A DNA stretch of 64,000 nucleotides, taken from positions 3,971,001 through 4,035,000 of the forward strand of contig OX438748.1 of assembly GCA_949316235.1 (NCBI GenBank), written 5' to 3'. The notes beneath the pieces are model-generated. The model worked only from the letters and a program-made list of their open reading frames with translations. It made no database searches and had not been told where the DNA came from. The DNA comes from Oegoconia quadripuncta (Eukaryota > Arthropoda > Insecta > Lepidoptera > Autostichidae). The position numbers and the translations under genes were made by a program. This document shows positions 22,581 through 34,500 of this stretch, one piece after another; the stretch's first letter is position 1; each line of letters starts with the position of its first letter.

Positions 22581-25500
22581 CTAGAAACAGGAAATATAAG
22601 ATTTTTACTAATTACAAGTCATAAACGTTAATGTCTGGTGGCGAATCCCATTAGGTGACCACTAGTAATATGTTACTGTCCTTTGGAGTACCGATACCTG
22701 AAATAGTGACACAAATCTACCAATCCGCACTGGGCTAATGAGGAGGTTGTGCCCCAATAGCGGAGGTGAGAAAGTAATGCTGTTGATGTGTGATAATGAT
22801 GAGAAAATTCAAGAATCCAATCAGGAAATAACTATTGTGAAGTCTAGGTTTATTTTGACTTGATTTGAAATGCCGTCTAAGGCCAAAAATCTGCCTTTCC
22901 ATTTGTAATCCCCGACGAAAAATACGAGTGTTATGTGTTTCACAGAGTTGTGTGTGTTTGTGTCCAGACTTTGTCCGATTAGTATTGGATTTTGTTCATT
23001 ATTCTATAGATTCTATATTTGGTGGGAACCATTTTAGCTCACCTAATAATATATGGGCCGCCTTGCTGCAACAGCGTTATTGGATGCGCGTACGGCGCCC
23101 CAGTCATACTATGGAAACTCAAGTTCCCCATTCCAGTATTATTCAAATGCCCGTTCCCCAATAGCACTCCGTTCGAAGTGTTCAAATTTGGCACGGTTGT
23201 ATTCATCTCTTGCGCTCTTATTGCTTTGACTAAGTTGGTCTTCTCTTTCTGCCACACGAAGACGTTGTGAACCATCGCGCAGCCACAAAAGATGATTCCG
23301 ACGCCAATGAAGACTGACGTCACGATGGCTGGTGTCGAATGGAATTGGATGAAGGTGTAGAGTATTATTCCTGGAATGGAAAAAAATATAATTTAAAACA
23401 GTGGTGATACTTGTCCACCATTCAGGTTGGTGAAATTACCTTTGGTTTTCAGAGGTTTAGTGTTACATGGTAGCCTTAAGTCACAGCAGGATTAGCTAAT
23501 ATAATTAGGAATAGCTAAAACTTTTTTTTTTGTATGGTAAAACGATTTAGTGCTTGCCCTCACAGCTGAGGGCAGAATGTAAGTTTTGTTTTGACATAAC
23601 TTTACTACCGCGTTCACGTATACCTACGTGACGATTTGTGTCGAGAAATATGCAGCGCCTCTAGCGGATAGTCAAAACGATTTTTTTTCATAGAGACTTT
23701 TCATAAACGCGAACGCGATGGTAAAGTTAAAAACGAGTCAAATTTACACTTCGCACACAGATGATAAGTGAAGATGGGGTCGAAGGTGGAAGTGCGCTCA
23801 CCCGGGATCCCCAACTTATTTGGCGGACTGCCTTTCTTATCTCTGACAGCCAGCCAGAACGCAACACTTGCTTGAAACTGTTATTTTTAACTTTTGAAGA
23901 TCAGCAGTGTTTTTATTTTATCCGGATGCAGGAAGTGCCCGTCCAGCTACTATACCGTACATCAGATACCATATTCACACAATAGATACACAAGCGATAC
24001 TCTGTGTCACGGAACTTCATACTCAAGCCATATATAGTGCTCCGTGAAAGCATTTGCAAATTGTTCCTGCTATGCACGGGTACATCGCTTTTTCAGTGTT
24101 AGGTTAAGCTTTTTGCGATACCTACCTACCGCAGGGGCTCAGGGTCATGCTGCGTTCTTTTAGCCCTCAGTCTTAAGTTCATCGGTGTTTCTATTGCCTT
24201 CGTGCCCCGGCGGGATTCAATATTACACGACCCCGTTTTTCCCGTTTATATGAAGCTTGCAGTTTTCAGCCACCCTTGGGACAATTTTGTCAGAGGCTAG
24301 TGCTGAAAGCCGTCTGGCTATCCGAGTGTCTGTATATAGTAGGGTTGATGGTAGCGTTTATCCAAAATGGTTTCCGCAAACTTAATTACGGCGTATATTT
24401 CTGCTTGGTAGATGGCGTACCTATGTTTCGCCATGGACTCCATAACCAACATGACAACTCGATTTGGATCCCACGGATCCGTCGGTATACCTACCATTTT
24501 AGGCTACCTATATTAAAAAAAAAGTTACGTGCCCAGGATAAAAATAGGTATATTATAAAAAAAAGTTACGTGCCCAGGATTTGAAAGGAGTATTAATATA
24601 TGTAGGTAGTTATTTTAAAGGAGTAAAATCGTTACCTACTAATAATTGTATTAAACTTATTTTAGACTGGACTCACCTGTTAAAAATACTGGTATTGAGA
24701 TAAAGAAGCCGCCGACGGCGCATACCCGCGTTATCGCTGACTTTTGCAGGTATTTGTTTGACCTGGAATATAGAAAGATATAAAATTGTTGGTCCTTCGG
24801 CTGTCACAAGCACTTAAAAATATATTTTAATAAGGGTTGATTTTTCCAGTTTAAATTAATTCAACTTATTAGTTGCTAATCTGTGCAAACCAGGACTCCT
24901 CGTGGATGTGTTAAGGAGACTAAAGAATTAGGAGCATAACTGCGGAGCCCCAAAATATCTACAATCGCCAGGCAACCCGCCTGCCTATAATGGTGATTAG
25001 CATAGATCGAAGTACGTAGGTACATTGATTAACCTAAGCTTAAGTAAGCTAAATTTAACGGTATTTCTCGTACCGTTAATTTAGCTTGTAAGGTAATTCA
25101 ATGTAACTAAAAAAAATTATCACAATATTTATGACACTTAAGTCTATCCTTTTCAAACTGAGGAAAAAAGTTAAAAGTTTAGCATTGAATTACCCAATGA
25201 TAATGCTGTATTTTCTCTTATTTTATCAATTTTAAAAGAAAGTAAGTTGAATTTAAAGATATTGATTATCTGTGATCTTTACCCCATAATAAATACGGCT
25301 GAATTTAGCGTGCAAGGATAATCGATCTCCCTACGCCGAACGTCCACTGCCGAACATAGGTCTCCCCATTGATTTCTAGAGTGACCAGTTGGAGGGGGCT
25401 TGCATCCAGTGACTTCGTATGAGTGGACGACCTATATGCTGCGCTTGAAATCTTCTCATATCTTATCATGGGAGATGCTTGTGAACGTCAAGATCTTGTT

Positions 25501-28500
25501 CGAATATGCTATGTATGTTTTGTTTGGTGTTGGTTGTTTGGTGTAGTGGTTAGAAATTCTGCTGCTATACCAAAAGGTTGCGGGTTCGAATCCCGCTAGG
25601 CGCAAATGTTTGTATGATGAATACAGACATGTTTTCCCGAGTTATGGATGTTTTTCATTTATATGTGTATTTATTTACAAAAAAAAAGTATTTGCGTAGT
25701 TTATCAACCATCTGGCATCTATAATACAAGCCTAGTTGCTTAGTGTGGAACTAGATGACTCTGTGTGTATGTGCAAATCTATTAATTTATTTATTATTCT
25801 ACTATCCCTTAGTCAAAATCTACACTAAAAAACTTTCAACCCTATTCAAGAAAGAAAGTGGCCCCGCCATTATGTCGTCAAAATAACGGCAACACTATTC
25901 AGTTTAAGAAAATCACATGTCGTAAGTAACCTTGAAACTGAACACATTTTTAATACGATGTAGTACGATTACGTTTGAATCATTATAATTAGTTGACGTT
26001 CACAGATCTAAGTTTGTTGATGATGAAGATCACAACACTGAAATAATGAACCACATCGGTTCTCCAAACCCTCCCTATTCAAGTCAAGGATTCATCCTTT
26101 TCTGTTCACAGAACAGAGAGTTTACGAATAACAGAACATTAATCAAATCAAAAAATATTTATTTCGTAGGATAAAATATATCACTTGAAAACGTCACCTA
26201 TTTTTATCATATTTTTTTTCTTCGTTAATCATATGTACCAATTCCTGCGATTTTCAAAGCTATATCCAAATTTGTTTTTTATTTGGAAAATGGAATATTA
26301 TTTCAAGGTTTCACATGAAATATTTTTTAATTTCTGGGCTAAATCACATAATAAAAAAATTTGAACAGAGCTCTATTCATGTGCTTCCCATAATCATTTC
26401 TTAGATTCGCTGAAACTTTTATAAAGCGGTTGATATTAAAAATTAACACTGCCTATACTTAACTTAATGTTATCCGATAATACACACAAAGTTTAGTTAA
26501 GTTAAGTGTTGTTGCTATAGTGTGGTGTCAAATAAATATTATGTATGTCTAAATTGGGACTTGCCGTTCCCAAAAAAAAAAATCAAAAATGTTTGTATGG
26601 AGAAAACAGTTTTAATGAAATTCTTCATACAAAACGTCAACTTCAGAGGTAAGGACCTGATATTAAAGTTTTTGACATTATTGCTCATTCACAAAACTGA
26701 TGCTAGAGAAGAACGAGCAAGAAACTCAAGGGTTGCTCTTTTAAATAAGTTTGGGTTACAATTATATTATATTGTATAATTAGACTGAATGAAGGGTTAA
26801 GTCGTTAGGTAAGATTCAATATTCAACCTTGAATTACAAATTACAACACCATGTTTGGACAAATTGTTACCTAACCTACAAAGTTACAACATTGACGATA
26901 GGTAACTATACAAATATTGTAAAAGTGAAATCCTGAGGTAGCTAGTTAGCGACTTTTAGATAAGCAGCAACTACCTATAGGATGAAGCTACAACCGACGA
27001 TATGACACGGATTTCTGTTTACACAAAAAATACCATGTTGCAAAGTTGTGTAAAGTACAATGCAAGTCCCAAAAAATTTTGGAAAAATTGTGATATTTCG
27101 ACCAAACTACTCAAAGCCAAAATTATTTTGTATAGATGTTAGAGAGATCGATAGAGTGATCTGAAAGAGTCGCTGTTAGTGACTTCGACGCTTTACGATT
27201 GTACGATTAAATAGTTAGTGCCGCTGTTGCATCGCTACTGCAGCACCTGCACAAACTATTTAATCGAACCACTTTGTATTTAAAACAGGTATATATTGTA
27301 CTATGGGAATTAGCGTTTTACAATTTATTATACCAGAATTAAAAATTAGTTACTTTTCGTTATTATTCAAAGGCATTCTTAAATATTTAAATCTTTTAAG
27401 CTTGCACTGGATAATGCACCTTTGAATACTAGGTACCTCATTTTACTGACAACAGGAAACAAAATTGTGTAAAATCCTAAAACACAGCATTCCCAAACTG
27501 ACACCTAATTATTCAAATCAGCAGAAGCAATTCGATACGAGAATCGTATCGGGAACTCGTTTGATCGTGTAACGGGTCGCACCTGTTCATCAGCTATAGC
27601 AGGCTATTACCCTGGTAAATTGGAAGGGAGTGTTGCTCTAAAGCTACTGGTATGATTGGGGGGCTTTTGAAACCGGTTGCTGGACTCATGTCAGTGACAC
27701 TAGCGGGGTTTGAAGTCGATGGACAATGTTATGATCGCTGATTTGATTACAGACCTCTATGTGTCTTGTGTTTAGCAAAATTGCTTTGAGTTCTATCAAT
27801 GTGAAAGATTTAGCTTAAATATGTAAAGAAGTAGCCAATAATCAGGGGTTTTCAGAACGACGTGATAGATGTGAGAGTGATAAACATACCTACCAAGTCT
27901 GGTCGGGTCCCAGAGTAGTGATTCTCGCACGCTCGACATTACACTGTCAATAGACATGGGATGTTTATCTTTTTCTCACTTATAAGGGAGTGCAAAAGTG
28001 ACAAACCTATCCATGTCAATGAAATGAAAATCATTTATTTATGTAGGCAATACAATATGCACTTATGAACGTCATTTGTTTTTTAAAACTACCACTAGCA
28101 CAATCGACATTGAAATCTCGAACATACGAGAATTGGGCCCCTATATCAGCTGTGACGCCCACTGTAGGTACCTTAGCTACCTTTTTTATGCACAGGATTA
28201 GCGATTAATCTCAATCACACTATATTAAATAAATACGAGGTGAAGTGGAAACGTGCTGACTAGGGTCACCCCATCTTATTCGGAAAACTGGCGCTCTTAT
28301 CACAAACAATCGGCAGACAATAATGCTATAAGATGATGTTAGGTGGATAGCCGTCGCTCCACTTAAAAATTTTCATGTTCAATCGATAATAATTTGCCGT
28401 TTGGCTCGCTTGCATTCGATTGCTAAATTTAGAGATGTCAAAAATGACACACGTCAATAATGCCAAACATCAATAATGTCCAATGTCAATAATGTCAAAT

Positions 28501-31500
28501 GTTAATAATGTCAAATGTCAATAATATCAAATGTCAATAAAGTCCAAAATGAAAAAGTCCAAATTGTCAAAAATTTCAAAAATTCAAGAAATGGACAAAA
28601 AAAAAATACATTTGCTAGACTTTCTTTTTTTTAAAGAAACACATTTTTCAACTTTAGCTAATTTAGTTACTTAGCACTTACTTGCGTTTCTTACAAATGC
28701 TTAATTTTAGCAATTGTTACTACATGTACAACACTTTATTAAATGTTTCAAGAAAATCGCGGTTATTCGTTTTTCTGAGGTCTAACCGTATTATCCCTGG
28801 ACTACGGGTATCTACCAGATTTACCGATTCAAGCGATTTCGACAGCATATTTTAGCGATCGATCGCAAACTTTTTACATGGTACGGTATATACGAGCACT
28901 AAATATGCACCCGCTGGGAATCGACCCTGCGACCTCATATAAACCTTGTGTTGTTTACATTATGCCACGGAGACGGTTATTTGCGGGGGTTCACAGTTGC
29001 AGTCAAACAAATACAAACTACGTAGGTACTTGCATGACACAGATGTGTGCGTTCTCAACGGCTTTTCCATTTGCTCGAACGGGGCGGGTCACGCTTCGCC
29101 GACTGTAAGGGTGCCTGGATGAAGGTTGTTTAAGTTCAGTTTTGGACTATATTTTTAAGTTTATACAGCTACTAGCTTTCCGCCCGCGGCTTCGCCTATG
29201 CGTGGATAACTTTATCGAGGAAATTTGTTTATCCCGCGGGAACTACTTTATCGGGATAAAAAATAATCCTATGTCTTAATCCATGGTATATTCTACTTAT
29301 ATACCAAATTTCATTCAAATCCGTTCATCCGTTTCGCCGTGCAACAAACAAACAAACATCCAAGCTTTCGCATTTACAATAACAGATTTAGAGCTTCGAA
29401 AAATAACCTTTTTTCCTGTGATCGAAGCGTTAGGTTGATTTGACACTTGAGATATCTATTTTTCAACGGATTGGAAGTTAAACTGTATCTTTTTTACTCT
29501 ACTGTATTTTTTTAATGTTTGTTTTGCGATAACTTCGTCAATTGTTAACCGATTTTGATATTTATTTTTTTATTTGAAATGGTATAGGTACTGTCCTAAT
29601 TCTTCCATATAAATTTGTTGAATGTCTGATGATGCACGCCGGAGATAGAGAACGGAAACGAAGCAAAGTTTGCCAATTCTTGAAGGTTAAAGTAGGGTGG
29701 AGTGACTTAGGTAGGTATACCTACAAGGTGAATTTGAATTCGTGTAATTCCCCTTAACTATGGTGACGCCACTCTTGATTAATCATAATCATAATCTCAT
29801 TCGATCAAAAAATTTTCGATTACCCATACAAAGTAAACCACTTTGAAAGCAGCTTTAGTATGGAAGTCCATCAATTTTCTGCTGAATTCAGCTGATAACA
29901 TAAGTATATTTAATGCTTAGCATGGGCATCAGTTGGGAACATACTTTAAATTCTAATGAATATTACAAAATTTTACCGGTTGTAAACTACCGTATTTACC
30001 TGTGGTTAAAAATAAATTATTCTTATTCTTATAGTACCTAGCTTATAGTTCATAATCAGGAAGGGAAAATCCAGCCGAAAATTGTTGGACTTCCATACTG
30101 AAAGCACCTTACTATCAGAATGGTATACATTGTAGGTATGGGTAATGGAAAATTGTTTCATTGAATTCGACTATGGTTTCTTAGAGAAAGTATTTATGAG
30201 CAACGGGTTAGCACTTGACAACAGTTAAGTGAAGATGAAGGTGGAAGAATACTGACCCGGAAACCCAAATATTTGTGGAACTGGCTATCTTATCTCAAAC
30301 AACCGGATCACAACAATGCTATTGATATTGCTGTTTGGCGGCAAATTTAGATAAGAAGGGGGTAGCTAGCCAGGCGGACATTTACAATGCCCGACCAACA
30401 ACCAAACCTTATTATTATTTCAGATTTCCATCCATCCAGAATCCATTTTTATATTATACAATTTGCTTAGCCCTAATGTTAGTTGAAAACAGAGATGTTA
30501 TTTTTTATTTATGTAAACTGCAAAGTTTGTGAGTGTGTGTGGGTAGGTCTCTACACTGATATTTGGCAGTGGAACTGAGGAAGAACGGGCTAAGGCGACA
30601 AGACACAAAAGGCACAAAAGAGAAAAGAGTTCACAATAAATGAATATACCACGCGGGCAAAACCGCGGGCCGAAAGCTGAATTATATAACTCGCACAATA
30701 AGTAGTCACCTAAAACATTGTTGATTATCGCATTAAATTATAACCTAGTTATTGAATCATCGCGCCATACATGGCCAGGCGCCTATTTTGGTGTGTGTGA
30801 CCTAGAGACTTTTAAATATTAATTTGATCATTCATTACGTACATTAAAATGACATGACAGTTTGCACTTAATGCGATGCGGAAATTATTTTCATTTTTTG
30901 TTGCTGATCACCAGCAACCAGTGCTGGGTTTGTCACAGGATACTCATATGCCCCTAGCAGAGCGTGCGTCAAATCCTCGAAATATTAAATAATGACTGAT
31001 TTTTTTTTAAATTTATTTATTAGGGACAATAAACAGTTTTGCAATGTGTAAGCAAGATAGTAACGAACTAGTACTATAGATGATTACAAAACCAGCAGCA
31101 TTATCCACAAATTACGAATAGCTCAGTACTAAGTACAAAACTAAAGAAATAATTCAAGTAAAATAAACAACAGAATCTGCCTGTTATATACATGTAGTAG
31201 TATCAGATGTGGTCGAAGAAGCTACAGTTTAAATATAAGGAATAATTAATATAATATGTAGAAATAGTTGATGGACGATTCGACTATGGTTCTTGGGGAA
31301 AGTTGTTCGTAATCAAGAGTGCATGGTGTCACCAGAGGGCCGAGTGTAAGTTTTGTTTCGAATTAACTTTACTACCGCGTTCACGTTTACGTGAAGATTT
31401 GTATGGAGAAATGTGCAGCGCCTCTAGCGGATAGTCTGCAAAACGATTTTTTTTCATATGGACCTTTTTCGTAAACGCGAACGCGATGGTAAAATTAAAA

Positions 31501-34500
31501 ACGAGACAAAACTTACACTTCGCACACAGTTCATGGGAATTACACGAATTCAAATTCACCTTGTAAAATGCGAAAGTTTGGATGTTTGTTTGTTGTTCAC
31601 TCACCGCGAAACGGATTTGAATCAAATTTAGTATAGATATATAGGTAGAATGTACCCAGGATTAAGATTATTTTAATCCCGAAAAAGTCAGTAGTTACAT
31701 ACTAACTTTTTAAATCTATTTATCCAACTTATACGTATAAAGTTTCATTAGAATCGGTTTATTCATTTAGAAAAAATTGGACTTGAAAGTTTGTATGAAC
31801 TACTGTTGGGGATAAACGCTCTTAACTGCATTTTATTTGCTACTGTAGAAAAACAATGGCTGCAGATTAACAAATCCTAACAAAAATCATTAAGCAATAC
31901 TCCATAGGTTGTATAAATTTTACGAATTACAAAATGAAGTAAAATCCCACGACTCAAGAGAGGAATGTTGACGATACACTATACACTAACTATACTAAGT
32001 GTATGCATGTAGGCACCTTTGGAATTCGTGCTGTGGGATCGTCAGTCTCTGATAATATATAAGTAGATAACCTATGTTATTTCCAGCTGTTCGTCATACA
32101 GGCCGTAATACTTGCAATATATCTACAACCGCGTTAGGTGTAGTGGATAGTGTATCAGCGAAACCAACGGTTGCGGGATCGAATCCCGCGAGGGGTAAAT
32201 GTTTATGTGAATAATACGAACATTTATTCCCGAGTCATGGATGTTTATATAAATATTTATGTATATTTATCCGTTATAATAGTATCCTTCGCACAAGCTT
32301 AACATAGTTTGGGACTAGATGATTGATGTTCGTATCCGAAATATTTATTATTTTATTTATTATATCTATTTTCAGTTACCTACCCATTCTACTTATCAAA
32401 CTAAATAGTTGCACAAAAACGATATTATATTACGTCAAATATAACAAATTTATCCTTATATGTATATATATATTTTAAATAATAATATAATAATAAATAT
32501 TTCAGATGCACCATTCATCTAGTCTCAAACTAAGCAATGCTTGAACTATGGATACTAGATAACGGATAAGAATACATAAATAATTATATAAACATCTATG
32601 ACTCGGGAATAAATGTTCGTATTCATCACACAAATATTTACCCCTCGCGGGATTCGAACCCGCAACCGTTGGTTTCGCTAAACCGAAACCGATACCGATC
32701 TAATTCGGATACTATACCTGGGTAGATAAATATAGGTCTACTAAGTAGTACGATAGTGCCTAACTAAGTGTTGTTATCGCATAAATCATAACAATAGAAC
32801 CATATGACCTAGAATGCCTAGAATAATGTTGGTCATACAAACGCAAAAGGTTAACTTAGATTATACAAGCATATTATCTGCACTTTCTATTTGCTTTCGA
32901 CGAACATTAAATACATCTATATTTTCTTTTTCCTAAATTCGATTAAGACTGTTTAATCCCTCACGGTATTCGATAGATATTAAATGTCCAAATTTTGCGA
33001 AGTCAATAAACCGATTTTAATAAAACTTTATAGACATAAAGCACGTAAAAAGTTAGTAGAGATCATTTTCGAAAAAGAGTGCCTATTGAAATTGAATGGG
33101 GCGATTTTAAAGTTTTCCATAAGTAGTAAAAGAAACAATTTCTTGCTCATACCATAGAGGAATAGCTATATTTTATTGAAATCGATTTATTCATTTCGAA
33201 ATGACGTGTAGGATAAACCCTCTTAACAACTCGTAAATGTTGAGATATTGGGTATTGTCTTTTTTTTTATCCACAACGGGTTAGCACTTGAAACCCCATC
33301 TTATTTGGGGAACTGGCTATCTTATCTCTGACAACCGGAACACAACAATGCTATTAACAGGCAGATTTAGATGGTGGTAGCTAGCCAGACGGACATTTGA
33401 TATGCCCTACCACCAGAGGTGTGACTTATCTAAGATACAAGTATCTGAAATACAGATACAAGATGCAAGATACGTATTTTCATTTTGTATCTAAAATACT
33501 TTTTAAAAAATCATTTTGTATCTTGTATTTAAATATATTTTGTTTGGTATCTTAGTATTTTATAAATACTTTTTCTGATAAAATACTTTTAGTAATATAT
33601 TAGTAGAAATATATAAAATAAATGCGTAAAATTGAGCATGTCATTATTAGTCCAACATCACATTGGTAGATGGCGACTCTTTCTTTGCACTGCACTGGCC
33701 TGTATCTATACAAGATGTGGCAAATGCACAAGTCGTGCGAGCCAAACAATAAAAAAAAAAAACTGAAATGTAATTTCATTTGAGAAGATGACCGCCTTTT
33801 TGTATATATTACATTACATTAAGTTATTTACATACGTAAATAACATTAAGTTATTTACGAATAAATCGTGTTATGTTATGTAACGTGTGTGTTATGTTAT
33901 CGTGTTATGCTCGTGTTATGTCAATTAAGAAAAATAAACTTAGAATTCATTAAAATAAAATCTTGTTTTCTTACAAAAGTATTTGTATCTTAAGAAGTAT
34001 TTAGAAGATACGTATTTGGTATTTAGTATTTCAGATACTATTCTCGAAAGTATTTTGTATCTGGTATCTGAAATACTTTATTTAAAAGTATCTTGCATTT
34101 TGTATTGCAGATACTTTGTACAGGGTATTTTGTACATCTCTGCCTACCACCAACCCCGATCGAACCCGCGACCTCCGAAACGTAAACCCAATGTTACCAA
34201 CCATACCAACCCAATAAACCAACCCAACTATGTGGTATCAACCCATAAAATTAATAGAACCAAGCTGTCTCTTCCCGCTATGGGACATTTCCAACGTGCA
34301 TTACTGTATATTTCGAAAGATGAACCGTGAGTATTGTTCAAGCATTAAATTATAATGTTCTTAATACCCAAACGGTCACGTTTGGGATAACTCTGACCAC
34401 CCCAGTTGGGATAAAGGACATTATAAAGTATGTAATTACTACCTACGGCAATAACTGACAAATTGTAACGACTTACCTTTTTACCTACTTAGTTTTTTTG

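Noticed and set aside
23039..23323. Stand-alone 94-residue protein starting at M in exon 3
   Set aside because: The frame stays open upstream to a good acceptor at 23371, and the missing helices are supplied by phase-matched exons. Its stop codon is part of a donor.
32128..32200. tRNA-like sequences at heads of SINE families A, B and C (here and at 10315, 13774, 25530, 47333, 51873)
   Set aside because: Multi-copy, followed by constant SINE bodies, and without acceptor-stem pairing. They are SINE heads, not tRNA genes.
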